Positions 8,899-18,858 of a DNA stretch of 64,000 bases are shown piece by piece. The stretch comes from Inconstantimicrobium porci. GTDB taxonomy: Bacteria; Bacillota; Clostridia; Clostridiales; Clostridiaceae. The notes under the pieces were generated by a model. That model ran no database searches and was not told where the DNA came from. It worked only from the letters and a program-made list of their open reading frames with translations. The position numbers and the translations under genes were made by a program. Location: NCBI RefSeq assembly GCF_009696465.1, contig NZ_VULX01000014.1, positions 1 through 64,000 on the forward strand, in the 5' to 3' direction. The stretch's first letter is position 1, and each line of letters starts with the position of its first letter.

Positions 8899-8993
8899 GG
8901 TAGTTAGTATTTTTTGCAAATAGAAAATAAAGCTTGATGTATTGTCTAGGTTGAGTTATTTTTTCGGAACAGAGATGAAAGGTAGGAACTTTT

Positions 8994-11123
8994 GTGGAAA
9001 ATAAAGAAATGAGTCAGGAAAAACAAGCTGAGTTTTTAGCTGAAAATATAAAATTAAAAAATACTCTTAATGTTATTAATAATGAAACTTTAAGTTTTAT
9101 AGCAAGAAGACAGTATATTTCAGATTATATAAGAAAATATAGAGAAAAGATTCTTGAAGAATATAAAGATGATGAAGATAAAGTGGCTGAATATTTTGAT
9201 CACGAACTTTATGTAAAAGAAGAAGCTTATAGTACAATTGATAGAAAGCTTAAGGAACTTACAATCTTAAAGGAATCTCCTTACTTTGGAAGAATTAATT
9301 TCGAAGATGAATTATCAGGTGAACTTGATAATATCTATATAGGAAGATTCGGACTTACAGAAGAAGGAAGCTATGAACCTGAAATTGTAGACTGGAGAGC
9401 GCCGATTGCTTCACTGTTTTATCATGGAGGACTTGGTAAAGCACAGTATACGGCTCCAGATGGAAAAGTCGATGTTGATATATTAGGAAGAAGACAGCTT
9501 ATCGTTAAGAAAGGACAGCTTAAAGGAATATTTGATTCTGCAATAGATGTCAAGGATGAAATACTACAGATGGTATTAAGCTCAAATTCTAATGAAAAAC
9601 TTCAGGATATAGTAATGACTATCCAGGAAGAGCAGGATAAGATAATCAGAGCTTCTAGAAGCAAGACTATAGTAGTCAATGGTGTTGCAGGTAGCGGTAA
9701 GACAACTATAGCTCTACATAGAGTTGCTTATCTTCTTTACAATTATAGAAAAGAGCTAGAAGGCAAGGTGCTTATTTTAGGACCGAATTCAATCTTTATG
9801 GAATACATTTCGCAGGTGCTTCCAACATTGGGTGAAACAGGTGTTATGCAGGAGACTTTCACTAATTACGCTATAGAGGAAATAGGTTTAAAAGAATCTA
9901 TTATAGAATACAATGAGTTCCTTGAAAGAGTAATTGGTGGAGATAAGGAATTCATTGAGGATGCCAAGAAGAAATACAGCAGTGAATTTATTAAGGAACT
10001 TGATGATTTTATAGCTTATCTTGAAAAAAATCACTTTACATTTGAACAAGTAAAATACTTTGACGAGGTTATAGTTGATATAGATGAAATAAATGAGCTT
10101 TATACCAATTATTATGCATATATGCCTTTATTCAGAAGAACTCAGAAGATGAAGAGAATAATTGAGTCTAAGATAAAAGACAAGAGAAATGAGCTTGTGT
10201 ATAAGTTTGATAAAGAACTTGCTGATACTAAAGCTTCTTTATCAGAGGAACAGTTAGCACTTGTTGAATCAGATATGGACTTTAGAAGAAATATCAGAAT
10301 AAGAGAAATTGTAAGAGAATCTATGGATGCTAAGAAGAGAGTGGCCTCTTTCCTTGATAATGAAAGTATTGTAGAACTTTATAAGAAATTTATCAAGAAG
10401 GAAAGGCTTTCAGTATTTGATTTAGCTCCAATATTATACTTAATGATTAAGCTTGACGGCAAAAAAGCTAAAAATCAGTTCAGACATATAATAATTGATG
10501 AAGCTCAGGATTACAGCAGCCTTCAGTTTATTGTTATAAGAGAACTTACAGATTGTAAGCACTTCACTATAGTTGGAGACTCTAATCAGAGAATTGTTAA
10601 GTTTACAGAGAAAGCTCCAATGCTTGATTTATGCAATGTTTGGAATGAAAAGGACATTGAGCATTATGAATTAAGCAAGAGCTACAGATCTACTTATGAA
10701 ATAATGCAGTACGCAAATCAGTATCTTAATGAGGAAAAGATAGTTCCGATTGTAAGAAATGGTAAGCCTGTTGTTACAATTAAGGCTGAAAGTGATGAAG
10801 AAATAAGAGATGCAGTAGTTGATAGTATTAATGAATTCAGAGAAGAAGGCTTTGAAAGCATTGCAGTTATTACTAAGGATGTTGATGAACTGGAAAGAAT
10901 AAATAAGATAGTCAATGACAGAATTCATTTATTTAAATTCGATAATGAATATGTAATATACAGAGGCGGAATAGTTATCATCCCTTCATATTACGCAAAG
11001 GGACTTGAATTCGATGCTGTAGTAATGATTGATTCAGACAAAGAAGAGAAGAAAGAAGATCTTATAAAGTATGTAATATCAACAAGAGCTCTTCATGCAC
11101 TGACAAATGTGAAAATAAAATAA
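8994..11123 (+). CDS. helD: HelD-type superfamily 1 helicase (RNA polymerase recycling)
   Basis: 709 aa. An N-terminal coiled coil (about 1-95), rich in Glu and Lys, is followed by a UvrD-like ATPase core: Walker A NGVAGSGKTT at 229-238 and the DEAQD Walker B near 499. The helicase domain is split by a long helical insertion (about 300-440). In Bacillus, HelD binds RNA polymerase and frees stalled complexes. The start is GTG at 8994 with AAAGGTAGG upstream. It is monocistronic between two terminators. RecD/UvrD-like paralogues are the alternative, but the N-terminal coiled coil favours HelD. Confidence 0.88.
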   Translation: MENKEMSQEKQAEFLAENIKLKNTLNVINNETLSFIARRQYISDYIRKYREKILEEYKDDEDKVAEYFDHELYVKEEAYSTIDRKLKELTILKESPYFGRINFEDELSGELDNIYIGRFGLTEEGSYEPEIVDWRAPIASLFYHGGLGKAQYTAPDGKVDVDILGRRQLIVKKGQLKGIFDSAIDVKDEILQMVLSSNSNEKLQDIVMTIQEEQDKIIRASRSKTIVVNGVAGSGKTTIALHRVAYLLYNYRKELEGKVLILGPNSIFMEYISQVLPTLGETGVMQETFTNYAIEEIGLKESIIEYNEFLERVIGGDKEFIEDAKKKYSSEFIKELDDFIAYLEKNHFTFEQVKYFDEVIVDIDEINELYTNYYAYMPLFRRTQKMKRIIESKIKDKRNELVYKFDKELADTKASLSEEQLALVESDMDFRRNIRIREIVRESMDAKKRVASFLDNESIVELYKKFIKKERLSVFDLAPILYLMIKLDGKKAKNQFRHIIIDEAQDYSSLQFIVIRELTDCKHFTIVGDSNQRIVKFTEKAPMLDLCNVWNEKDIEHYELSKSYRSTYEIMQYANQYLNEEKIVPIVRNGKPVVTIKAESDEEIRDAVVDSINEFREEGFESIAVITKDVDELERINKIVNDRIHLFKFDNEYVIYRGGIVIIPSYYAKGLEFDAVVMIDSDKEEKKEDLIKYVISTRALHALTNVKIK

Positions 11124-11141
11124 GAACAAAAAATATTTATC

Positions 11142-11178
11142 AGAAACATACATTTTTTAATGTGTGTTTCTTTTTTTA
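11142..11178 (+). terminator. terminator after helD
   Basis: A 13-bp AT-rich stem (AGAAACATACATT with AATGTGTGTTTCT) is followed by a run of seven T. Confidence 0.85.
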
Positions 11179-11261
11179 TATGCATATTTAAGGGCACGTA
11201 TGCATAAAAAACTAATAAATATTCAAAAAAGTATTGCAAATATGCATAAAAGATGTATAAT
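11178..11261 (+). promoter_or_regulatory. promoter with three ATGCATA operator-like sites, amino acid ABC operon
   Basis: The promoter is TTGCAA at 11234-11239 and TATAAT at 11256-11261 with 16 bp between. Three copies of the palindrome TATGCATA lie at 11179-11186, 11199-11206 and 11241-11248. The third is inside the promoter spacer and would block RNA polymerase if bound. A repressor sensing amino acid supply (ArgR-like or other) is a reasonable guess, but none is encoded here. Confidence 0.55.
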
Positions 11262-11309
11262 AATACATATGGAAGACAATAAGTAATTTTTAGCAGGGGG
11301 GATAATTAT

Positions 11310-12107
11310 ATGAAGAAGGGTATTATAAAAAAAATAATTGTAGGAACATTGATTGCAGCTATGACAATTGGGGTTATGGGCTGCGGAGCCAAAAAAGAAA
11401 ATATGGGACTAAGTAATATAAAATCAAAGAAAAAGATTGTAGTAGGATTAAGTCCAGATTTTGCACCATTTGAGTTTAAGGATAAACAAGGCAATATCAT
11501 TGGTATGGATGCTGAAATAATTAAAGCAGTAGCAAAAGATATGGGTGTTGAATATGAAATTAAAAGTATGGATTTTAGTGGCCTTTTACCAGCACTTCAG
11601 GCAGGTAAACTTGACATAGTAGTATCAGGAATGAATCCAACACCTAAAAGAGAAAAAAATGTTTTATTTTCAGATGGTTATTATGATTCTTCAAGCCAGC
11701 TTGTTGTAAAGAAAGGTGAGGCTGGTAAGTATAAATCAGAAAAAGATGTTGAAGGTAAAACATTAGCTGTTCAGAAAGCAAGTGTTCAGGAAAATCAGTC
11801 AAAAACATTAAAGCCTAAAGAACTTAAGTCTCTTGGTAAGGTTACTGACTGTGTGCTTACTTTACAGGGTGGTAAAGTTGATGCAGTATTATTAGACAAG
11901 CCAGTTGCAATGCTTACAGTTAAGGCAAATCCTAATCTTGAATTAGCAGACGTTGTAATGAAGGATACTTCTACTAAAGCATTTGCAGTAGCTATGAAGA
12001 AAGGTGAAACAGATCTTCAATCATCAATAAATAAAACTATAGCAAAATTAAAGAGTGAAGGAAAACTAGAGCAGTTCTTTAATGATGCAGTAAGTCAGGC
12101 TGAATAA
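11310..12107 (+). CDS. amino acid ABC transporter substrate-binding lipoprotein
   Basis: 265 aa. A lipoprotein signal with a lipobox ending at C25 (VMGCG) anchors it to the outer face of the membrane. The mature part is a family-3 periplasmic-binding-protein fold: VVGLSPDFAPFEF near 46, a GMDAEIIKAVAKDMGV helix, and the Asp in ALQAGKLDIVVSGM. These features are typical of polar amino acid binders (Gln, Arg, Cys or His). The exact ligand cannot be read. It is the first gene of a three-gene operon with permease and ATPase; GCAGGGGGG is the ribosome site. Confidence 0.9.
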   Translation: MKKGIIKKIIVGTLIAAMTIGVMGCGAKKENMGLSNIKSKKKIVVGLSPDFAPFEFKDKQGNIIGMDAEIIKAVAKDMGVEYEIKSMDFSGLLPALQAGKLDIVVSGMNPTPKREKNVLFSDGYYDSSSQLVVKKGEAGKYKSEKDVEGKTLAVQKASVQENQSKTLKPKELKSLGKVTDCVLTLQGGKVDAVLLDKPVAMLTVKANPNLELADVVMKDTSTKAFAVAMKKGETDLQSSINKTIAKLKSEGKLEQFFNDAVSQAE

Positions 12108-12137
12108 TTAAAACTATCTAATAAAGGGGAGAGAGCA

Positions 12138-12797
12138 GTGAGCTTTGAATTTATGAAAGACTATTATCCATTCTTTCTTAAAGGTGCAGGGATAACAATT
12201 GTAATAGCTTTTTTTGCAGTTATATTTGGGACAGTGTTAGGTTTGTTATTAAGCCTTATGAAATTGTCAGAAAACAAAATATTAAGGTTTATAGCAGGTG
12301 CTTATATAGAATTTGTAAGAGGTACACCTTCACTTGTTCAGATATGGATAGTATATTTAGGACTTTCTAATATAGGTCTTAATCTTCCTGACCTTGTTAC
12401 TGGAATAATAGCACTTTCATTAAATTCTGGAGCATATGTTGCAGAAATAATAAGAGCAGGAATTGGGGCAGTGGATACTGGACAGATGGAAGCAGCAAGA
12501 AGTCTTGGAATGAAAAAAAGTATGGCTATGAGGGAAATAATAATTCCACAGGCTTTAAAAAATATACTTCCTGCTTTAGGAAATGAGTTTATTGCAGTAA
12601 TTAAGGAATCAGCAATTGTATCAATAATAGGTGTTGGTGAATTGATGTTTAATGCACAGACAGTTGGCGGAACTTTATATAATGGACTTCCACCATTATA
12701 TGTGGCAGCTGCTATTTACTTTGTAATTACATTTTCTTTATCAAGAGGTCTTGCAAAGCTTGAAAGGAGGCTGAAAAAGAGTGATTCACATCAATAA
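12138..12797 (+). CDS. amino acid ABC transporter permease (HisM/GlnP family)
   Basis: 219 aa with about five hydrophobic segments. The cytoplasmic EAA loop reads [22 protein letters not shown] near residues 120-140, including the conserved Gly, and contacts the ATPase. One permease gene per operon suggests a homodimeric channel. Start is GTG 12138 with GGGGAGAG upstream. It overlaps the ATPase gene by 17 nt, so translation is probably coupled. Confidence 0.92.
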   Translation: MSFEFMKDYYPFFLKGAGITIVIAFFAVIFGTVLGLLLSLMKLSENKILRFIAGAYIEFVRGTPSLVQIWIVYLGLSNIGLNLPDLVTGIIALSLNSGAYVAEIIRAGIGAVDTGQMEAARSLGMKKSMAMREIIIPQALKNILPALGNEFIAVIKESAIVSIIGVGELMFNAQTVGGTLYNGLPPLYVAAAIYFVITFSLSRGLAKLERRLKKSDSHQ

Positions 12798-13503
12798 TCT
12801 TCATAAAGAGTTTAATGGTCATGAGGTGCTAAAGGGCATATCGGAAAATGTTGAGAAAGGTGAAGTTGTTGTAATAATAGGACCTTCAGGTTCAGGAAAG
12901 AGCACTTTTTTAAGATGCCTCAACAGGCTTGAAGAACCTTCAGAGGGAACAGTAGTATTTGAAGAAAAAGATATAACAGATAAAAATTCAGATATTAATA
13001 AGATAAGAGAGAACATGGGGATGGTCTTTCAGGGGTTTAATCTGTTTCCGCATAAAACAGTTATCGAAAATATAACGCTTGCTCCAATTAAGGTAAAAGG
13101 TCTTACCAGAGCAGAGGCTGAAAAGAAGGCATATAGCCTTTTGGAAAAAGTTGGACTTAGTGAGAAAGCTAATGTTTATCCATCTTCTTTATCAGGGGGA
13201 CAGAAACAGAGAATAGCAATAGCCAGAGCTCTTGCTATGGAGCCAGATGTAATGCTGTTTGATGAACCAACATCAGCACTTGATCCAGAGATGGTTGGAG
13301 AAGTATTAAACGTAATGAAGGACCTTGCTAAAGAGGGGATGACAATGGTCGTTGTTACACATGAAATGGGATTCGCAAGAGAAGTTGGGGACAGAATCCT
13401 GTTTATGGATGATGGAAAAATACTTGAAGAAGGAAAACCAGCAGATATATTTTCTAATCCAAAGAATGCAAGAACAAAAGATTTTTTATCAAAAGTATTA
13501 TAA
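12781..13503 (+). CDS. amino acid ABC transporter ATP-binding protein (GlnQ family)
   Basis: 240 aa cytoplasmic ATPase. Walker [10 protein letters not shown] is at about 34-42, the Q-loop in [10 protein letters not shown], signature [15 protein letters not shown] near 138, Walker [15 protein letters not shown] near 160 and the switch His in [11 protein letters not shown]. These are typical of polar amino acid importers. Start is GTG 12781 inside the permease gene, preceded by AAAGGAGG. It closes the operon and is followed by a terminator 100 nt downstream. Confidence 0.95.
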   Translation: MIHINNLHKEFNGHEVLKGISENVEKGEVVVIIGPSGSGKSTFLRCLNRLEEPSEGTVVFEEKDITDKNSDINKIRENMGMVFQGFNLFPHKTVIENITLAPIKVKGLTRAEAEKKAYSLLEKVGLSEKANVYPSSLSGGQKQRIAIARALAMEPDVMLFDEPTSALDPEMVGEVLNVMKDLAKEGMTMVVVTHEMGFAREVGDRILFMDDGKILEEGKPADIFSNPKNARTKDFLSKVL

Positions 13504-13554
13504 AAGTGAAAAGGGCTATTCATGATAAAAGCTTAGACACAAGGAACAAGGGCA

Positions 13555-13766
13555 TTCATCAATGAGGGATGGAACTCTTATGAAGTTTCAAAGCCAAGAA
13601 GCAAAAGACCATACCAGTCAAATATTTGGTATGGTCTTTTAAATAGAGTAAGTATCACTATTTAGATGGTTTGGAGAATTTGCCTCCATTAAGATTTAGA
13701 AATTAGTGATCGAAGAGAACTAATTTCATCCTGTTCTATTCAATCTAATCTCATATCTCTAATCTA
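13555..13766 (+). repeat. dispersed modular intergenic repeat, copy A
   Basis: This 260-bp gap between convergent genes has no gene. Blocks shared with other spacers are: GGATGGAACTC...AAGTTTCAAA near 13568, TTTGGAGAATTTGCCTCCATTAA near 13669-13691, and AATTTCATCCTGTTCT...TCATATCTCTAATCT near 13721-13762. The same blocks in the same order occur at 59960-60215 and, inverted, at 27140-27540. A terminator (13603-13640) is embedded between modules. Confidence 0.65.
13603..13640 (+). terminator. terminator of the amino acid ABC operon
   Basis: A 14-bp stem, AAAAGACCATACCA with TGGTATGGTCTTTT, surrounds a 10-nt loop. The A-run before and T-run within the arms make it usable from both strands, serving the convergent efflux gene as well. 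Confidence 0.85.
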
Positions 13767-14945
13767 TTATGCATATTTTTTATCTATTGTTATTACGCAG
13801 TTATAGGATGGGTGTATATCTTTTATTGCTTCAGTCAACTGATCAATAATCTCCTTTTCAGAAGATATTTTCTTAACTTTATCGTTATAAACAACCACAT
13901 CAAATATCAAATTTTTATGTTCACCTTTTCCGACCATTCTAAAATCATGCATAGATTCAATTAGAGGATTGTATTTGATAATTTTTTCAAGTTCTGCTCT
14001 TGTTTCATTAATTTCTTTATTATCTAATGAAACTGGATCCATGTGGATAACAAGAATTATATTGAATTTGCTAGAAAGTTTCTTCTCAGCATCATCAATT
14101 ACTTCATGAACTGTTATCAAATCAAGGTTTGCAGGAACTTCTGCATGAATTGATGCCATAATTTTACCAGGACCATAATTATGAATCATAAGATCGTGAA
14201 CACCTATTATATGATCAAATGCCATAACACCTTCATTTATACCGGCAACAAGTTTTTCATCGGGAGCTTCACCTATAAGTGGATTTAAAGTTTCTTTTAT
14301 AAGACTAAATGATGAATATAAAATTATAAGAGAAACTATAAGACCTATGTAACCGTCTATAGGTATCTTAGTGAATTTTGATGCAAGGAATGATAAGGCA
14401 ACTACAGAAGTTGTTATTACATCACCTATTGAGTCAAATGCAGATGCTTTTAACGCACTTGATTCTATTTTCTTTCCTAAGCTACCATTAAACATAGCTA
14501 GAAAAACTTTAAATAAAATAGAAATAAGCAGTAATATAAATGGAATCATTTCAAAAGTAATTTCAGAAGGATTAAAAATCCTTTCAAAAGAAGTTTTCAC
14601 AAATTGAAGGCCTACAACCATTACCATAAAAGCAACGATAAGCGCCGAGATATACTCAAGTCGTCCATGTCCGAATGGATGTTCCTTGTCAGCAGGCATA
14701 CTTGAAAGTTTAAAGCCTATTATTGTAATAATACAGGAACTGGCATCAGAAAGATTGTTAAAGGAATCTGCCATTATAGCCACACTACCTGATATCATTC
14801 CTACGAATAGCTTGACTGCAAATAAAAGTGAGTTAATAATTATTCCTACTATTCCTGAAATATATCCGACCTTAACTCTGACTTTTTCACTCTTAATGTC
14901 ATTACTATCATTTGTAATACGTCTAATTATATAATTTGCAAACAT
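13767..14945 (-). CDS. cation diffusion facilitator (Zn/Fe/Mn efflux) transporter
   Basis: 392 aa. N-terminal membrane domain with about six segments carries the CDF metal-site motifs: ADSFNNLSDA (about 59-68) in helix 2, HPFGHGRLEY (about 87-96) in the 2-3 loop, and a second pair in helix 5 around ASAFDSIGDV. A cytoplasmic C-terminal domain of about 180 aa (GVHDLMIHNYGPG and the HAEVPAN strand) is of the usual ferredoxin-like regulatory type but longer than average. Metal specificity is not readable; the D-x3-D and H/D pairs fit Zn/Mn/Fe types. It exports divalent cations using a proton gradient. GAAAGGA lies 13 nt before the ATG. Confidence 0.9.
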   Translation of the reverse strand: MFANYIIRRITNDSNDIKSEKVRVKVGYISGIVGIIINSLLFAVKLFVGMISGSVAIMADSFNNLSDASSCIITIIGFKLSSMPADKEHPFGHGRLEYISALIVAFMVMVVGLQFVKTSFERIFNPSEITFEMIPFILLLISILFKVFLAMFNGSLGKKIESSALKASAFDSIGDVITTSVVALSFLASKFTKIPIDGYIGLIVSLIILYSSFSLIKETLNPLIGEAPDEKLVAGINEGVMAFDHIIGVHDLMIHNYGPGKIMASIHAEVPANLDLITVHEVIDDAEKKLSSKFNIILVIHMDPVSLDNKEINETRAELEKIIKYNPLIESMHDFRMVGKGEHKNLIFDVVVYNDKVKKISSEKEIIDQLTEAIKDIHPSYNCVITIDKKYA

Positions 14946-15119
14946 CTATTAACGGTCCTTTCATTAAGTGTTTTTAATAATTATATCATACATATACAAA
15001 ATAAAATACAGAGGAAAAAATGCAAAAAATCCTTTATTAGTACTAATTGTATTCCGATAAAGAAAAGTAGATGATATAATCATAATATAAAATTAAATAA
15101 GGAAGATAGGTGAGACCAA

Positions 15120-17159
15120 GTGGATAAAAAGAAGATAACAGCTATAATAGCTACATCCACAGTTGCTATGAACGTAACAGCAGCTAAAACTGTACTTGCC
15201 GATACAAATAATAATAATTCAATTAGTGCAGTAGAAGACATAAAAGATCATCAAGCTAAAACGATAATGCCGACACTAAATGGTATTACAATTAATAAAC
15301 AGCTAATAAACAGAAATTATTCTAAAGGAGTAATTATTGTACCGAAATATATAGTTATTCATGATACAGATAATAGAAGAGTTGGAGCAAATGCGATGGC
15401 AAATAGAAATTATTTTGCCAATCATGTAGATGCAAAGGCATCAGCACATTACACAGTAGACCAGGCTAATATTATTCAGTGTCTTGAGGACAACTGGAGA
15501 GGATGGCACGTTGGAGATGGAAATAATCCACTTATAAATAACTCTAATACAATAGGAATTGAGCTTTGTGTTAATGCTGATAATGATTTTAATAAGACAC
15601 TTGAAAATGGTATAGCTCTTACAAAGTATCTTATGCAGAAATATAATATTCCTGCAGAAAGAGTAGTCAGACATTATGATGTTTCAAGAAAAATATGCCC
15701 TAAAATGATGATACAGGATAATCCGGGGTTATGGACATATTTTAAAAATGTTATTTCAGGTGGCAGTAGTTCAGCTGGCAGTATATCAGATGAAAAGATA
15801 TTATATACAGGAAAAGTTGTTAATGTAAATTCAACTTTAAATGTAAGAGAGTCTGCAAATGGATCATCAGCAGTTGTAGGAAGTCTAAAGAAGGACAGTA
15901 CAGTTAACATATATGGAGAAGAAAATGGCTGGTACAAAGTTGCATACTCAAGCTATGGTGAAACAAAGTTTGGTTACGCAAGCAAGAATTATATTACAGT
16001 AAACAGCTCATCTTCAAATAATGGTACAAGCAGTGGAGGAAGCAATAACAGTACAAGTGACTCAAATAATACAATAACATCAGTCAAGAAGGGTAAAGTT
16101 GTAAATGTATCAACAAGCCTTAATGTAAGAAATTCAGCATCAAGTAATGGTTCAGTAATTTCATATCTAAAGAATGGACAAGAAGTTACAGTTAATTACG
16201 AAGAAAACGGCTGGTACAACATAACGTTTGATACAAAGAAAACTGGCTTTGTAAGCAAAAACTACATAAGCATAACAAGCAGTTCAGGAAGTAATACAAG
16301 CGGCAGTATTTCATCAGGCTCAAATTCATCTTCCGGTAGCAGTGGAAGTACTAATAGTGGAAGTACAAACAGCGGCAGCAGTTCAAATAATACAACAACA
16401 TCAGCTAAGAAAGGTAAAGTTGTAAATATATCAACAAGCCTTAATGTTAGAAGCTCTGCATCAACAAGCGGTTCAGTAGTAGCACAGCTGAAAAATGGAC
16501 AGGAAGTTACGGTTAATTATGAGCAGAATGGATGGTATAATATAACGTTTAATACTAATAAAACTGGCTTTGTAAGCAAAAGCTACATAAGTATAATAAG
16601 CAGTACAGGAAGTGCTACTGGTGGAAACACTTCATCAGGTTCAGGTTCTTCAGCAAATAATAATGGAAGTAACTCTAATAACACTAATAATAATTCAGCA
16701 ACATCCTCTGTTAAAAAGGGAAAAGTAGTTAATGTATCAACAAACTTAAATGTAAGAAAAGGTGCAGGTACTAATTATTCTGTAGTAGCATATGTTACGA
16801 ACAATACAGAAGTTACAATATTGTCAGAACAAGGAAGCTGGTATAAAATAAGATTGAAGGATGGTAAAGAAGGATATGCTGCAAAACAATATATAAACAT
16901 AATACCATCTACTAATTCAGGTGCTACTTCATCAAGTAGCAGTGTTTCGAAGGAATCAAAGGGTAAGGTTGTAAATGTATCAACAAACTTGAACGTGAGA
17001 AAAGGTGCAGGAACGAATTATTCAGTAGTTGCTTATCTTCTTCCAGGATCAGAAGTAACGATAAAGAATACTACTAACGGATGGTACTACATAGAAGCTA
17101 AAGTCAACGGATCTATCAAGGATGGATACGTTAAAACAGATTACATACAGATAATTTAA
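15120..17159 (+). CDS. secreted N-acetylmuramoyl-L-alanine amidase with five SH3 domains
   Basis: 679 aa. An N-terminal signal peptide of about 28 aa ends near VLADT. An Amidase_2 catalytic domain spans about 75-205, with zinc ligands H in IHDTD and H in RHYDVSRKICP, and WRGWHVG and IGIELC strands. Five bacterial SH3 repeats follow, each opening GKVVN(V/I)-(N/S)(S/T)-x-LNVR, separated by long Ser/Gly/Asn/Thr linkers. It cuts the stem peptide from peptidoglycan during turnover, and the SH3 repeats bind the wall. The repeats are near-identical in places, so copy number may vary by recombination. Start is GTG 15120 with GGAAGATAGGTGA upstream. Confidence 0.93.
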   Translation: MDKKKITAIIATSTVAMNVTAAKTVLADTNNNNSISAVEDIKDHQAKTIMPTLNGITINKQLINRNYSKGVIIVPKYIVIHDTDNRRVGANAMANRNYFANHVDAKASAHYTVDQANIIQCLEDNWRGWHVGDGNNPLINNSNTIGIELCVNADNDFNKTLENGIALTKYLMQKYNIPAERVVRHYDVSRKICPKMMIQDNPGLWTYFKNVISGGSSSAGSISDEKILYTGKVVNVNSTLNVRESANGSSAVVGSLKKDSTVNIYGEENGWYKVAYSSYGETKFGYASKNYITVNSSSSNNGTSSGGSNNSTSDSNNTITSVKKGKVVNVSTSLNVRNSASSNGSVISYLKNGQEVTVNYEENGWYNITFDTKKTGFVSKNYISITSSSGSNTSGSISSGSNSSSGSSGSTNSGSTNSGSSSNNTTTSAKKGKVVNISTSLNVRSSASTSGSVVAQLKNGQEVTVNYEQNGWYNITFNTNKTGFVSKSYISIISSTGSATGGNTSSGSGSSANNNGSNSNNTNNNSATSSVKKGKVVNVSTNLNVRKGAGTNYSVVAYVTNNTEVTILSEQGSWYKIRLKDGKEGYAAKQYINIIPSTNSGATSSSSSVSKESKGKVVNVSTNLNVRKGAGTNYSVVAYLLPGSEVTIKNTTNGWYYIEAKVNGSIKDGYVKTDYIQII

Positions 17160-17192
17160 GTAAGAAAAATTATTGTGGAAAGAGGAAGTTAA

Positions 17193-18488
17193 ATGGAAAA
17201 AGAACTAGCTAGGGAGCTTATTGATTTTTTATATGATTCACCTACTGCTTTTCATGCAGTAAGTAATATAAAAAATATACTTAAAAAAGAAGGATTTAAT
17301 GAACTTGATGCAGGAGATAAGTGGGATATTAAAAATGGCGGAAAGTATTATGTGACAACTAATGATTCTGCTATAGCTGCATTTGTTGTTGGTAAGAAAG
17401 ATCCTCAAGAAGCAGGTTTTAAGATTATCGGAGCACATACAGATTCTCCAACATTCAAGATCAAGCCAATTCCTGAAATGACTCCAGAAGGAAAGTATTT
17501 AAAGCTTAATACTGAAGTCTACGGCGGGCCAATATTAAATACATGGTTTGACAGGCCTTTATCACTTGCAGGAAGAGTTATGCTAAGGGGAAAGAATCCA
17601 TTAAGACCTGAAACAAGATTATTAAATATTAAGAAGCCAATAATGATAATACCTAATTTAGCTATACACATGAACAGAGATATTAATAATGGAGTGAAAA
17701 TCAATCCACAGACTGATACACTTCCTTTATTAAGCATGATTAACGAAAAATTCGAAAAGGATAACTTCCTTGTAAAAGTTATAGCTAAAGAACTTAATGT
17801 TAATGAAAAAGATGTACTTGATTTTGATTTATACCTTTATGAATTTGAAAAAGGCTCAATCATAGGATTAAATGATGAATTTATATCTTCTTCAAGAATA
17901 GATGACCTTGAGCTTGTACATGCTGGACTTAAAGCTCTTCTTAATTCAAGAAAAGTTGATGCTACAAATGTACTTGTATGTTTTGATAATGAAGAAGTTG
18001 GTTCTAGAACTAAGCAAGGAGCTGATTCTGACTTTTTAGCTTTCCTTCTTGAGCGAATTGTACTTGTTCTTGGAGGAAATAAAGAAGATTACCTTAGAGC
18101 ACTTAAAAAGTCATTCATTATTTCATCAGATGTTGCACATGCGGTACATCCTAACTATGGTTCAAAACAGGATCCAGTTGTAAGACCAGTAGTAAATGGT
18201 GGACCAGTAATAAAGATAGCAGCCTCTCAGAGTTACACTTCAGATGCTGATTCAAGTGCAGTATATGAAGAAATATGCAGAGTTGCAAAGGTTCCAGTGC
18301 AGAAATTTGTTAATAGATCAGATATGGCAGGTGGTTCAACTATTGGACCTATATCATCAACTCATTTGCCAATACGTTCTGTTGACATGGGAACAGCATT
18401 ACTTGCAATGCATTCTATAAGAGAACTTTGTGGAGTTAAAGATCATTATTATACAATGAAATCTTTTGAGGTATTCTACAACTTGTAA
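17193..18488 (+). CDS. M18 family aminopeptidase
   Basis: 431 aa, the family's usual length. The dinuclear metal site is visible: GAHTDSPTFKI (H and D near 81-83), SSRIDDLE near 224, DNEEVGSRTKQGADS near 263 (catalytic Glu pair), SSDVAHAVHPNYG near 310, and the last His in LLAMHSIRE near 408. It releases N-terminal, often acidic, residues from peptides in the cytoplasm. AAAGAGGAAG precedes the ATG, 33 nt after the amidase stop, so some cotranscription is likely. Confidence 0.93.
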   Translation: MEKELARELIDFLYDSPTAFHAVSNIKNILKKEGFNELDAGDKWDIKNGGKYYVTTNDSAIAAFVVGKKDPQEAGFKIIGAHTDSPTFKIKPIPEMTPEGKYLKLNTEVYGGPILNTWFDRPLSLAGRVMLRGKNPLRPETRLLNIKKPIMIIPNLAIHMNRDINNGVKINPQTDTLPLLSMINEKFEKDNFLVKVIAKELNVNEKDVLDFDLYLYEFEKGSIIGLNDEFISSSRIDDLELVHAGLKALLNSRKVDATNVLVCFDNEEVGSRTKQGADSDFLAFLLERIVLVLGGNKEDYLRALKKSFIISSDVAHAVHPNYGSKQDPVVRPVVNGGPVIKIAASQSYTSDADSSAVYEEICRVAKVPVQKFVNRSDMAGGSTIGPISSTHLPIRSVDMGTALLAMHSIRELCGVKDHYYTMKSFEVFYNL

Positions 18489-18540
18489 AAATGATTTTAA
18501 TAAAAAATTATATAATGAAATTTCATCCTTTAGTAATATA

Positions 18541-18626
18541 AGGGTTGCAAGACATATAAAGAAACGACTTGGAGAAACCGTAGGGAACGACGAGGCTTCG
18601 TAATATGTCTTGCAACTCTTTTTTTA
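18541..18626 (+). terminator. long structured terminator after the M18 gene
   Basis: A 17-bp outer stem (18541-18557 with 18603-18619, one G-U) is followed by a seven-T run. The 45-nt apical region is GC-richer than its surroundings and holds GGAGAAACC and ACGACTT/AGGCTTCGT, which could form inner helices. The outer stem and U-run alone support a terminator. The large structured top is unusual and could be part of a small RNA. Confidence 0.7.
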
Positions 18627-18828
18627 TTTAAATGATCTGGAGGACAAGCTTAAGACAGGAAAGGTTATTGATATAAAAGATGAAAGAAGTTTGTGTAAAA
18701 TCATAGATGGCAGCAACTATGTCTATAACGATAGCCGGTCAATTTATCTGAAAGATGAAAAGAATAAAACTAAAGATGAGGTTGTTAAATTTGGTGGAGA
18801 TGTTTCTGCATTATATGAATTTAGATAA
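18604..18828 (+). pseudogene. start-less ORF fragment, propeller-like C-terminal piece
   Basis: An open frame runs from the 3' arm of the terminator to a TAA at 18828. It has a GGAGG but no usable start codon after it. The readable part (IIDGSNYVYNDSRSIYLKD then FGGDVSALYEF) looks like one blade of a surface propeller protein and resembles the style of the next gene. I judge it a truncated remnant. It may be the tail of a lost gene of the same family. Confidence 0.4.
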
Positions 18829-18858
18829 GTAATTGGTATATCAGGGGTGAGAGGCATT

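Noticed and set aside
18541-18626. Group II intron or IS end
   Set aside because: No intron domain V, reverse transcriptase or transposase sequence is near. A stem with a T-run is explained by a terminator.
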